Shown: in pieces, positions 7,805 to 15,452 of the stretch
Layout: each line of letters begins with the position of its first letter
How positions within the stretch are numbered: the first letter of the stretch is position 1
Source of the DNA: CAZFIM01 sp964519615
GTDB lineage: Bacteria; Chloroflexota; Dehalococcoidia; GIF9; UBA5629
Assembly (NCBI GenBank): GCA_964519615.1
Contig: CAZFIM010000028.1
Location: forward strand, 1 to 33,079
Length of the DNA: 33,079 nt
Direction: 5' to 3'
Notes under the pieces: generated by a model
What the model was told of the DNA's origin: nothing
The model's database searches: none
What the model saw: only the letters and a program-made list of their open reading frames with translations
Program-made: the position numbers and the translations under genes

Positions 7805-8254
7805 ATGAATGATAATATGGAGGATATACGCAACCAGACTCTCCAGGCACTGAAGCGGGTCTATTCGGATACTGCGATAGAGCATGGAATCAATCCGCGA
7901 AATATGGAAGGCATTGCGGATGCCGACGGCATAACTTCTTTTACGGGGCCCTGCGGTGATACTATGCAAATATGGCTTAAAATAAATAATGACATAGTAG
8001 TGAATGCCGGATTTCTAACGGACGGTTGCCTGGCAACTCATGCATGCGGCAGTATTGCCACAGAACTTATCAAAGGTAAGCATATTGCGCAGGCTATGAA
8101 TATCTCGCAAGACCAGATTCTTGATGCGCTTGGAGGATTACCCGACAGCAACCGTCATTGCGCTCTCCTGACAGCAAGTGCAATTAAGGCAGCATTTGTA
8201 GATTACCGCACTACACAGAAAGAGCCGTGGAAAAAGGCTTACAGGAGAACATGA
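7805..8254 (+). CDS. IscU/NifU N-terminal-type iron-sulfur scaffold protein
   Basis: This 149-residue protein is a NifU-N (IscU-like) scaffold on which [2Fe-2S] or [4Fe-4S] clusters are built. The three family cysteines are visible: C50 in GPCGD (with the conserved aspartate D52), C75 in TDGCLATHACGS, and C119 in NRHCALLTA preceded by H118. An extra cysteine, C81, lies in the middle motif. The N-terminal GINPRNMEG matches the scaffold family. No cysteine desulfurase is in the window. The stop overlaps the next gene's start (ATGA at 8251-8254), indicating translational coupling with the ferredoxin-like protein. Confidence 0.9.
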   Translation: MNDNMEDIRNQTLQALKRVYSDTAIEHGINPRNMEGIADADGITSFTGPCGDTMQIWLKINNDIVVNAGFLTDGCLATHACGSIATELIKGKHIAQAMNISQDQILDALGGLPDSNRHCALLTASAIKAAFVDYRTTQKEPWKKAYRRT

Positions 8255-8931
8255 TCAATTTCACCATCGACGGTGTTAATATAAAGGCAAAAGATGGAGC
8301 AAATCTTCTCTGGACAGCTCTTGATAACGGATTTTATATACCGCATCTATGCGCGGTAAAAGGTCTTATTCCGCCGCTTGCCTCCTGCCGCCTCTGCTTT
8401 GTGGAAATCCAGGGGCTTGCCAATCCTGTAGCAGCCTGTACCAGAACAGTAAAGGATGGCATGGAAGTTCATCTCAATACGGAAAGAGTAAAAAGGATAA
8501 GACAGACAGCTTTTGAATTTCTTCTCAGCAACCATCACCTGGATTGCACTCATTGTGCAAAAAACAAAAACTGTGAACTACAGAATATTGCTGCCAAACT
8601 AAGGCTAAAAATGAAGGTATCACGTGTTGCTTCCATCCCCAGAAATCTTCCCGCCGACATAAGCCATCCTTTGTTTTACTATGATCCTAATAAATGCGTT
8701 CTATGCGGTAAATGCGTTTGGATATGCCGTGAAAAAGGCTCAGGTATACTTGATTTCGCTCAACGCGGTCTCAATACTATTGTAACCACTTTTGCCGGAA
8801 TGTCTCTAGCAGAAACCGAATGTAATTCCTGTCTGGCATGTGTAGCTATTTGTCCGGTGGGAGCGCTCGTTCCGAAACCTGATGTCTCTCTTGATAAGGC
8901 TAAAAAGATGGTTAGCGCTTATATAGAGTAA
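8251..8931 (+). CDS. HoxU/NuoG-N-terminus-like multi-cluster iron-sulfur protein
   Basis: This 226-residue electron-transfer protein resembles the diaphorase subunit HoxU and the N-terminus of NuoG. In order it has a plant-type [2Fe-2S] domain (C34, C46, C49, C63); a His/Cys [4Fe-4S] motif of form HxxxCxxCxxxxxC (HHLDCTHCAKNKNC, about 98-111); and a two-cluster ferredoxin module with CVLCGKCVWIC and CNSCLACVAICP. No NADH-binding, hydrogenase or NuoG molybdopterin-like part is encoded next to it. AGGAG 5 bases upstream and the ATGA overlap with the scaffold gene support the ATG at 8251 over an in-frame start at 8227. Its partner enzyme is unknown. Physical coupling to a cluster scaffold suggests co-made maturation or electron supply. 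Confidence 0.87.
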   Translation: MINFTIDGVNIKAKDGANLLWTALDNGFYIPHLCAVKGLIPPLASCRLCFVEIQGLANPVAACTRTVKDGMEVHLNTERVKRIRQTAFEFLLSNHHLDCTHCAKNKNCELQNIAAKLRLKMKVSRVASIPRNLPADISHPLFYYDPNKCVLCGKCVWICREKGSGILDFAQRGLNTIVTTFAGMSLAETECNSCLACVAICPVGALVPKPDVSLDKAKKMVSAYIE

Positions 8932-8959
8932 AACTATACACTTTCACTTAAGAGAATAA

Positions 8960-9604
8960 CTATTTCTCAGCTTCCCAGGCCCCGGGGCCGATGAGGCTGA
9001 CAAACCGGCAGCCACCCAAGTTTTCAATCCTATTACGTTCTTTGCCTCTAATTACTTTAAGCAGTTCTTGTTCCCACCTGGTACCGACCGGTATTACCAT
9101 GCGCCCGCCTATAAGCATTTGCTCAAGCAGCTCATCCGGAATACGAGGGGCAGCAGCAGTTACCAAAATGGCATTATAGGGAGATTCCTCAGGCCATCCA
9201 AGTTCATCTCTCGTCTGATGAATCTCAATATTCTTATATTTTAATGCATTAAGCAGATTTTGAGCCGTTGCCGCCAATTCGGGTATTCGCTCAACACTTA
9301 CGATATATTTAGCCAGCTCGGCTAGAATTGCTGTCTGGTATCCACTCCCTGTGCCCAATTCCAACACCTTATCTGAACTTTTTAATTCAAGCGCTTGTGT
9401 CATGAGTGCAACAATCAAAGGCTGAGAAATCGTCTGGTCATAACCTATACTGAGCGGACGGTCATCATAGGCATATTGATACATTTCAGGAGAAACAAAT
9501 AATTCACGTCGTACCCGGCTTATGGCATCCAATATACGCGCATCCTGGATTTGACATTTTAAAGACGCCAGCAACTGCATTCGCGCTTGCTCGATGCTCA
9601 CCAA
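8960..9604 (-). CDS. pcm: protein-L-isoaspartate O-methyltransferase
   Basis: This 214-residue methyltransferase uses S-adenosylmethionine to methylate L-isoaspartyl residues, which starts repair of aged proteins in the cytoplasm. Motifs are YDDRPLSIGYDQTISQP (substrate and active-site loop), VLELGTGSGYQTAILAEL (SAM-binding motif I), VERIPEL (motif post-I), and a C-terminal GGRMVIPVG. The length is normal. It is convergent with the ferredoxin-like gene and followed 16 bases upstream by a small membrane protein gene on the same strand. The start at 9604 gives a normal N-terminus; no strong ribosome site is seen. Confidence 0.93.
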   Translation of the reverse strand: MVSIEQARMQLLASLKCQIQDARILDAISRVRRELFVSPEMYQYAYDDRPLSIGYDQTISQPLIVALMTQALELKSSDKVLELGTGSGYQTAILAELAKYIVSVERIPELAATAQNLLNALKYKNIEIHQTRDELGWPEESPYNAILVTAAAPRIPDELLEQMLIGGRMVIPVGTRWEQELLKVIRGKERNRIENLGGCRFVSLIGPGAWEAEK

Positions 9605-9620
9605 GCACCTCTGTACACTA

Positions 9621-9878
9621 TTAACCGAGCACGAATGTTAGGATTATCAGTATAACAATCAGAGAACCGGCAATTATTCCTATCCATCGTAATTCAGTTA
9701 ATACATATTTCCGCCGCAATTCCATAGAGGCAATCAGCGAAGTATTAGTGGCCGGCGATGAAGCTGTTATACGAACAGGGTCATTAACAGCTCCACTTTT
9801 TCCCGGTTCATTTTTGCTTTCTGTTCTCTTAACCGGTGCCTTTGCTTGCGCTCTGCTACGACGAGATTTCTTTGCCAT
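9621..9878 (-). CDS. small basic single-span membrane protein of unknown function
   Basis: This 85-residue protein has a strongly basic N-terminus (MAKKSRRSRAQAKAPVKR), a low-complexity serine/threonine middle, and one C-terminal membrane helix (about 63-84, IGIIAGSLIVILIILTFVLG). The N-terminus is probably cytoplasmic. AGGAAAG lies 5 bases before the ATG. It sits between pcm and the recombinase gene, all on the minus strand, so the three may be one transcript. No named family was recognised. Confidence 0.7.
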   Translation of the reverse strand: MAKKSRRSRAQAKAPVKRTESKNEPGKSGAVNDPVRITASSPATNTSLIASMELRRKYVLTELRWIGIIAGSLIVILIILTFVLG

Positions 9879-9910
9879 TACTCTTTCCTATTTTCAGCCA
9901 GAATATTTTT

Positions 9911-10771
9911 CTATTGTAGTTTTATATCGCGATACGCTTTGGTGGTAGAAATATGAGCATGTCCTAATAGCTGTTGCACAGACTGCAGATCCGCTCCGCC
10001 GCTGAGTTTATGTGCAGCATAACTGTGACGCAGACTGCGCGGTGTAACTTTTTTACTTAGATTAACTTTATCCGCATACAACTGGATAATCTGCCAGAAA
10101 CCCTGACGCGTTAATCTCTCCCCTCTTTGATTTAAGAAGAGAGCGGATTCTCTCTCTCTATTCAAGAGTTTTGGCCGTACCTCCTGAATGTAATTGACTA
10201 TTATTTCCATAATTTGACCATCAACGGGAACTACGCGAACTCTCTCGTCACGTCCAAAACAGCGCACCGTACCGGCAGAAGTATCGATATCATCAATATT
10301 AAGCGCCATCAGTTCACTTGCTCGCAATCCCGAAGCATAGAGCAATTCCAACATTGCTCTATCCCGCCTGGCATCAGTCGCTGAAGACTTGGCGGGTTCA
10401 GCAAGAAAACGCCTCACCTCGGATACCGTCAATGGCTTGGGAACTGGCTTGCTTACCTGAGGCGAAGCTAACTGAGGAGTTATATCTCCACTCAACTCAC
10501 CTCTATCAACCATAAATTTAAAAAAGGATTTTGCTGCCGCTACTTTACGAGCAATGGTAGATACTGCATACTTCTTTTCCCGCAGGATGCGCATATAGCC
10601 AGCCAGCAATTCTGCACTTATACCTGATGAATTTCTGATACTTGATAAACCTTCTGATTTCAGATGATCACCAAGCTGTTCAAGGTCATTATGGTATGCG
10701 GCAAGCGTGTTCGGGGAATAATTCTTCTCCGTGGCCAAATAACTAAGGAAGGCTTTAATATCTCTTTCCAT
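9911..10771 (-). CDS. Xer-type tyrosine recombinase
   Basis: This recombinase of about 286 residues has an N-terminal core-binding (SAM-like) domain (SPNTLAAYHNDLEQL) and a C-terminal catalytic domain. The catalytic set includes the arginine in ASGLRASELM, the arginine of LRHSYAAHKL, the histidine of LGHAHIS and the tyrosine nucleophile in TKAYRDI near the C-terminus. The usual HxLR histidine is an arginine here (TPRSLR). Size and layout match chromosomal XerC/XerD, which resolve chromosome dimers at dif, rather than a phage integrase. No attachment sites or mobile element were seen around it. The ATG at 10771 is preferred over a TTG at 10777; neither has a clear ribosome site. Confidence 0.85.
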   Translation of the reverse strand: MERDIKAFLSYLATEKNYSPNTLAAYHNDLEQLGDHLKSEGLSSIRNSSGISAELLAGYMRILREKKYAVSTIARKVAAAKSFFKFMVDRGELSGDITPQLASPQVSKPVPKPLTVSEVRRFLAEPAKSSATDARRDRAMLELLYASGLRASELMALNIDDIDTSAGTVRCFGRDERVRVVPVDGQIMEIIVNYIQEVRPKLLNRERESALFLNQRGERLTRQGFWQIIQLYADKVNLSKKVTPRSLRHSYAAHKLSGGADLQSVQQLLGHAHISTTKAYRDIKLQ

Positions 10772-10912
10772 AATCAAGCAGACATCTATTTTAACATAAT
10801 TTGTTTTACAATGCGTACAGAGTTAGGTTATGTCAACTGCGAAAATTTTCTCAATTCATCTGATAATCGGTTTTTTGTTCGGTTAAATATCTGATGTTAC
10901 AATTATGTATCG

Positions 10913-12721
10913 ATGTTGTCAACTCCAATCCAGCAACAAATTGAATATCTGCCTGCACAACCCGGCGTTTATCTCTATCAAGATGATCGCGGGAAAATTA
11001 TCTACGTAGGTAAAGCAGGTAACCTGCGCAACCGAGTAAAACAATACTTTACGTCGACTTACCGTTTGCCTGCTAAAGTCCGGCAACTCGTTTCCTGTAT
11101 TAGAGACCTCGAATTTATCGTTACCGATTCTGAACAAGAAGCGCTTATTCTGGAAAATACACTTATCAAAAAGTATAAACCGCAGTATAATGTCAGCCTT
11201 AAAGACGATAAAAGCTTCCCCTATCTTAAGATAGACACCGCAAGCCAGTGGCCTAATATATATGTTACCCGTCGTTACCAAAAAGACGGAGCAAAATATT
11301 TCGGTCCTTTTGCGAGCGCCGGTTCTATACGACAGACATTTAAACTGCTTAAAAAATTATTTCCCTTTCGCACGTGTACTAAAACTATATCCGGTAAAAG
11401 CGGTAAGCCCTGCCTTAATTACCATATTAACCGTTGTCTTGGCCCGTGTAGCGGCAATGTAAATAAAAAAGACTACGATGCGGTAATAAAGCAGGTGATT
11501 CTTTTCCTGGAGGGGAAACAGGAACGTATTCTACGTGACCTAAAAGCGAAAATGAACTCTGCATCACAAAAACTCGAATACGAAAAAGCAGCAGCGCTGC
11601 GCGACCAGATAAACGCTATTGAAAATGTTATAGAGGCCCAGAAGATAGCCTTCACGGTAAGGGGAGAACAGGATGTTATTGCCATTGCTCAAGCGATCGA
11701 TTTTGCTTATGTGGTAGTCTTCTTTATACGCAATAATAAAATCATAGGCAGAGATAACTTCATCATGGAAGGCATCCGGGACGAGTCACCCTCCTATATT
11801 ATCGGCAGTTTTGTCAAACAGTATTATGCCTCATCTACCTACATTCCGCACCGGATCTTGCTTCAATATCCGTTAGACGAACCAGACATCATTTCAAGAT
11901 GGTTAAGAAATATAAAAGGCTCCATGGTAACCATCAACGTGCCAACCAGAGGAGTAAAAAAACAGCTTATAGCTATGGTTGCTGAAAACGCACAGCAAGG
12001 CCTTAGACTCCATCAAATAAAGAAGTCCACAGCAGTTGAACATAGTATTGTTTTAAAAGAGCTTCAGGAACGTATGAACTTGCCTGCGCTTCCTTTGCGC
12101 ATTGAATGCTATGATATCTCCAATACCCGTGGTAATCTGGCCGTAGGCAGCATGGCGGTAATAGAAAAAGGCAGCCTCAAACCTTCCTCTTACCGGCGCT
12201 TTAGAATTAAAACAGTTGAAGGAATCGATGACTACTCTATGATTAAAGAGGTATTGAGAAGACGGTTCGCACATATGTTTAAAGAAGATAACTGGGGCAT
12301 ACCGGACTTGATACTCATCGATGGGGGCAAAGGGCATCTCAATGCAGCCCTTGAGATAATGATAGAACTCGATTTAAAAGAAATTCCTCTTGCCAGCCTA
12401 GCAAAAGAAAATGAAGAGGTATATATTCCCGGTCAAGGACATGCACTTGAGATCCCTCGTTCTTCAGCTGCTCTTCATTTACTGCAAAGGGTTAGAGACG
12501 AATCACACAGATTTGCACTGAGTTATCATCAGAAGTTGCGTAGTAAAAAAAACATTTCTTCCCTTCTTGATGAAATACCCGGAATCGGCCCAAAAAAGAA
12601 AAAGGCATTGTTGAAGCAATTCAGCACTTTAAATGGAATTAGAGAAGCTTCGCTGGAAGAGCTCATGACGGTTAAAGGCATCAATGCTCGGTTAGCATAT
12701 ACAATTAAAGAACGACTTTAA
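10913..12721 (+). CDS. uvrC: UvrABC excinuclease subunit C
   Basis: This 602-residue nuclease makes the 3' and 5' incisions in nucleotide excision repair together with UvrB. It has an N-terminal GIY-YIG endonuclease (PGVYLYQDD, then IIYVGKAGNLRNRVKQYF, about 17-46), a zinc-site-like cysteine region (CTKTISGKSGKPCLNYHINRC), a UVR motif that binds UvrB (about 200-235), an RNase H-like second nuclease domain (ECYDISNTRG and LILIDGGKGHLN with the catalytic aspartates), and a C-terminal tandem helix-hairpin-helix (EIPGIGPKKKKALL). The length is normal and it is intact. It has no Shine-Dalgarno site, and a TATGTA box lies just upstream of the ATG, so the message may be nearly leaderless. Confidence 0.97.
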   Translation: MLSTPIQQQIEYLPAQPGVYLYQDDRGKIIYVGKAGNLRNRVKQYFTSTYRLPAKVRQLVSCIRDLEFIVTDSEQEALILENTLIKKYKPQYNVSLKDDKSFPYLKIDTASQWPNIYVTRRYQKDGAKYFGPFASAGSIRQTFKLLKKLFPFRTCTKTISGKSGKPCLNYHINRCLGPCSGNVNKKDYDAVIKQVILFLEGKQERILRDLKAKMNSASQKLEYEKAAALRDQINAIENVIEAQKIAFTVRGEQDVIAIAQAIDFAYVVVFFIRNNKIIGRDNFIMEGIRDESPSYIIGSFVKQYYASSTYIPHRILLQYPLDEPDIISRWLRNIKGSMVTINVPTRGVKKQLIAMVAENAQQGLRLHQIKKSTAVEHSIVLKELQERMNLPALPLRIECYDISNTRGNLAVGSMAVIEKGSLKPSSYRRFRIKTVEGIDDYSMIKEVLRRRFAHMFKEDNWGIPDLILIDGGKGHLNAALEIMIELDLKEIPLASLAKENEEVYIPGQGHALEIPRSSAALHLLQRVRDESHRFALSYHQKLRSKKNISSLLDEIPGIGPKKKKALLKQFSTLNGIREASLEELMTVKGINARLAYTIKERL

Positions 12722-12780
12722 ATACACTTCCTTTATTTAATCTATCGTTAATTAAAGACTATTTATTTTAACTATTAAAA

Positions 12781-12810
12781 TTGGACTGATCACTCCAACG
12801 ATATTATAAT
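12781..12810 (+). promoter_or_regulatory. promoter of the small membrane protein gene
   Basis: TTGGAC (12781-12786), an 18-base spacer, and a perfect TATAAT (12805-12810) end 9 bases before the ATG at 12820. The message would have only a few leader bases, in line with the missing ribosome site. Confidence 0.5.
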
Positions 12811-12819
12811 AGTGCTGCG

Positions 12820-13101
12820 ATGTCCAAAGCACTACAGAAAGCTCAGTCCGGGCTAGGCGGTAATTCTCGTATTCTGGGCAGCAGCTACACCTGGATTTAT
12901 ATAAACCGGATTAGAAAAGGCGCAAACAGCCTTCCCGGCAGATCGCGTCTACTACTTGTGCCTCTTCTTATCTTTGAGCTTCTCATCAATTGCATTATGC
13001 TGGTTATGTTCTGTATAACCGTGTTTGCTTATCTCATAGTTAATACGCTCTTCCGCATACCTGTCAGAAATAGAAGAAGCGTCTTGCCTGTATCTGAGTA
13101 G
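12820..13101 (+). CDS. small membrane protein of unknown function
   Basis: This 93-residue protein has a basic N-terminal half (INRIRKGANSLPGRSRLL) and a long hydrophobic stretch at about 45-77 that could be one long or two short membrane helices, then a basic tail (RIPVRNRRS). It has its own promoter with a perfect -10 directly upstream and no ribosome site, which suggests a near-leaderless message. It is convergent with the broken metallo-hydrolase gene. I do not recognise the family. It could be a spurious frame, but promoter placement and composition favour a gene. Confidence 0.5.
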   Translation: MSKALQKAQSGLGGNSRILGSSYTWIYINRIRKGANSLPGRSRLLLVPLLIFELLINCIMLVMFCITVFAYLIVNTLFRIPVRNRRSVLPVSE

Positions 13102-13122
13102 TTCTGTTCAGACACCGCTTTT

Positions 13123-13919
13123 TTATAATGTAATCGGTTTCAGTGCTGTAAACTCAAAACACATTCCATCATGCGCTGCATGTGCGGCAATACCTGTATC
13201 CTGGCTTATCTGCTCCGCCATCTCCCATGGACCTGCACGCCATACTCCCATACCAAAATGTGTAATAATAGCCGCCCGTGGTTTTACTGCTCTCACTATT
13301 TCACATACTTCTCAAGGAGTAAGGTGATTAATACCAGACCGTTTCTCCAGCAGCACCATATTTATTACAAGCAAATCGCTTGCATAATATCCTGCCAGTT
13401 CATCAAAATACCCTGTATCGGTAATCCATGCAATAGTGCAATCTTTACCCTTGAACAGCATCCCATAGGTCTCCACAGAATGCTTATGCAGGACAGGTGT
13501 ACTCACAGTTACTTTGCTTACACTATAAGACCGGCTGGCCTTCATTATCTCCAATCTTTCAGGGAAATTACGTAAATAAGGTAAAAATTACCGCTCTTTC
13601 GCCAAAAACTGCGTCAGCAGGAGCAAGCACAACACCCCTCCGCCTCCAACCGCCATCGGTCATAGCCTCCATCCTAATATTAATGTCAACTGAATGATCT
13701 ATGTGCTTATGAGATAGAACGATACCATCGAGCAGTGTGGGGTCAAGATCTCTTTTTGTTACCTGTACCAGGCTTCCCGGCCCCGGATCAAGCAAAATCA
13801 TGGTATTATCCAGATTACAGCCAGGCACCCCCTGAAGCTGCAATCTGTTTACCTACCATATATCTGGCACCCGCTGTCCCTAAAAATAGCGATGTATCGG
13901 GTTTATCACCTCTATTCAT
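13123..13919 (-). pseudogene. metallo-beta-lactamase-fold hydrolase, disrupted by two frameshifts and a stop
   Basis: Reading across three frames restores a protein of about 265 residues of the MBL-fold (RNase Z/PhnP-like) family. It starts at ATG 13919 with SLFLGTAGARYMVGKQ. At about 13823 one extra T after GGAWL shifts the frame into LDNTMILLDPGPG and the metal-binding SHKHIDHSVD. At about 13583 a second extra T shifts VIFT into LRNFPERLEIMK, then STPVLHKHSVETYG and WITDTGYFDELA. An in-frame TGA near 13312 follows NHLTP, after which reading continues as EIVRAVKPRAAIITHFGMG to a final stop at 13123. Both metal-site motifs are otherwise preserved, so decay is recent. The intact family hydrolyses phosphodiesters or similar substrates using two metal ions. 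Divergent from the CinA-NUDIX gene. Confidence 0.85.
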
Positions 13920-14007
13920 GTTTCTAATAATAGCAGTTTGATCAGCATAGCTTATTCGCAGCTTCTTTGATAGAATCTATATATACCGAGAATCGAAAGT
14001 ACAGGAT

Positions 14008-14928
14008 ATGGGACAGGTCGAGTACGAGATTGCAGAATTGCTGGAACAGCACCGCAGCTATACAGGTATACCATTGGCCGTAGGTACAGTTGAATCCGCC
14101 ACCGGCGGCGAGATTGCAGACCGGCTCACTAACATTTCAGGGATATCTCTCTTTTACAAAGGGTCTCTCATCTCATATCACAACACTCTGAAGATAGGCC
14201 TTGCTGGTGTTTTGGAGGAAACCATGCGGCAGCACGGAGCTGTGAGCAGGCAGACTGCAGCGGAAATGGCAGCAGGCGGCAAGAAACTTCTGGGATTGGA
14301 TATTTGTATTTCCGATACCGGTATCGCGGGTCCCGGAGGTGCCACTCTTCAAAAACCGGTAGGGCTTTTTTATATCGGTCTTTCCGCCTTCGATAACACC
14401 GTTGCCCAGAAATACCTCTTCAAAGGAGACCGCTTACAAAATAAAACCGCAGCGGCTGATGCTGCGCTTTCATTATTAAAGGGCTATCTTGCCGAAAGAA
14501 ATAGAAAACTACGGAGCTCCAAGTTTAAGTCTAAACATGTGGTAACCTGTTTTATTGAGCATAACGGTAGAGTACTTATTGTTAAGAGAAGTAAGAAAGT
14601 CGGCACATATCAAGGACGATGGTCCGCCATCAGCGGGTACCTTGATGCAGACGATGCCCTCAATCAGGCTTTTACTGAAATCAGTGAGGAAACAGATCTG
14701 GGCGTAAGCGACATCAAGCTTATTGCTCGTGGGAAACCTTTGGAATTAATTGATGAGGCACTGTCCATAAAGTGGACTATCCACCCGTTCCTTTTTGCTG
14801 CATTATCTCCTGATAAAATCAAACTCGATTGGGAGAACCTTGAAATGAAATGGATTTCTCCCTCAGAGTTTACCGATTTTTATACTGTCCCCGGACTTGA
14901 ATCCGCTTACCTGCAGATCGAACGTTAA
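14008..14928 (+). CDS. CinA C-terminal-like (PncC) domain fused to a NUDIX hydrolase domain
   Basis: This 306-residue protein joins two nucleotide-metabolism domains. Residues 1-165 match the CinA C-terminal/PncC family (nicotinamide mononucleotide deamidase): VGTVESATGGEIADRLT with the presumed nucleophile S30 (usual form AESCTGG), GSLISYHNTLK, HGAVSRQTAAEMA and DTGIAGPGG. Residues 175-300 form a NUDIX fold (VVTCFIEHNGRVLIVKR). Its box, G210-YLDADDALNQAFTEISEE, keeps the metal-binding EISEE glutamates but is one residue shorter than consensus and lacks the REx arginine. The fusion suggests a role in NAD-related nucleotide clean-up, which is inference. The ribosome site is weak. The gene is intact, beside a decayed hydrolase gene read the other way. 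Confidence 0.85.
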   Translation: MGQVEYEIAELLEQHRSYTGIPLAVGTVESATGGEIADRLTNISGISLFYKGSLISYHNTLKIGLAGVLEETMRQHGAVSRQTAAEMAAGGKKLLGLDICISDTGIAGPGGATLQKPVGLFYIGLSAFDNTVAQKYLFKGDRLQNKTAAADAALSLLKGYLAERNRKLRSSKFKSKHVVTCFIEHNGRVLIVKRSKKVGTYQGRWSAISGYLDADDALNQAFTEISEETDLGVSDIKLIARGKPLELIDEALSIKWTIHPFLFAALSPDKIKLDWENLEMKWISPSEFTDFYTVPGLESAYLQIER

Positions 14929-14988
14929 TAGTATCGCAATAAAATGCCTGCTTACATCGATTCCGACAGAAAAACCATCTACCGGTAT

Positions 14989-15288
14989 CTAAATGGTACG
15001 GCTTTTCCTGATCCTTTCCATTTCTTTTTCCATTTCCCGACGCTCCCAGTCAGTCGTGCCGTGACCCGAAAAGACAAACACAGCTAGAAAATGAAAAATG
15101 ATACCTATCCCCCATCCCGCCAGAGGAAATATAAACCATGGATAACCGTGACCTGTAAACCACCATATCAATACAAGCATAATATTCACTACAATATAGA
15201 CGGCAAGATGGATATAAAATCCTTTTTTCTCGTTGACACGCTCTCGTGCCAGCTTATAAATTTCTTCTTCACTGAGCTCATAAGGCAT
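14989..15288 (-). CDS. 2TM domain-containing protein
   Basis: This 99-residue protein matches the 2TM domain family. It has a charged N-terminal helix (SEEEIYKLARERVNEKKGFY), a first span (about 25-43, IHLAVYIVVNIMLVLIWWF), a short glycine/proline hairpin (GHGYPWFIF), a second span (about 54-73), and a charged C-terminal helix (WERREMEKEMERIRKS). Such modules are found alone or attached to sensor kinases, and their function is unknown. GGAGGAAA precedes the ATG, and an extended -10 (TGATATAAT) lies about 33 bases upstream on the minus strand. Confidence 0.85.
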   Translation of the reverse strand: MPYELSEEEIYKLARERVNEKKGFYIHLAVYIVVNIMLVLIWWFTGHGYPWFIFPLAGWGIGIIFHFLAVFVFSGHGTTDWERREMEKEMERIRKSRTI

Positions 15289-15320
15289 AATACATTTCCT
15301 CCAGCTCTTAATCTTTGTCC

Positions 15321-15329
15321 ATTATATCA
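15321..15329 (-). promoter_or_regulatory. extended -10 promoter element of the 2TM gene
   Basis: Minus-strand TGATATAAT is an exact extended -10, about 33 bases before the ATG at 15288. It gives a leader of about 26 bases with a good ribosome site. No clear -35. Confidence 0.5.
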
Positions 15330-15403
15330 TGCACGGGCAGAGTTGATTAGTAACAAAATATGTGCAAATCATCTATTCCAGGTTTAAGTTTGCTGCCAAC
15401 ATC

Positions 15404-15449
15404 TGATATAATCAACGTTAACGTTTGTCATCCACGCAAGTGATATAAT
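15404..15449 (+). promoter_or_regulatory. two tandem extended -10 elements before the YifB/ComM gene
   Basis: TGATATAAT occurs at 15404-15412 and again at 15441-15449, 37 bases apart. The first would give a leader of about 34 bases; the second ends only 3 bases before the ATG at 15453, too close for normal use unless the message is leaderless. No Shine-Dalgarno site is seen. TTTAAG at 15383 is a weak -35 for the first copy. Confidence 0.45.
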
Positions 15450-15452
15450 AAC

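Noticed and set aside
5413..8931. Nitrogen fixation cluster
   Set aside because: Only NifX-like and NifU-N-like domains occur; there is no nifHDK, nifB, nifE or nifN, and these families are common outside nitrogen fixation.
9911..10771. Mobile element or integrative island marked by the tyrosine recombinase
   Set aside because: No flanking repeats, tRNA attachment site, or phage or transfer genes; the protein has the size and layout of housekeeping XerC/D.
13171..13575. + strand frame of 134 codons in the MBL pseudogene region
   Set aside because: The minus strand carries clear MBL-fold motifs through frameshifts; the + frame is its shadow.
13815..13830. Programmed +1 frameshift at CTG TAA T in the MBL gene
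   Set aside because: A second +1 shift and an in-frame stop downstream in the same gene make plain decay or sequence error more likely than recoding.
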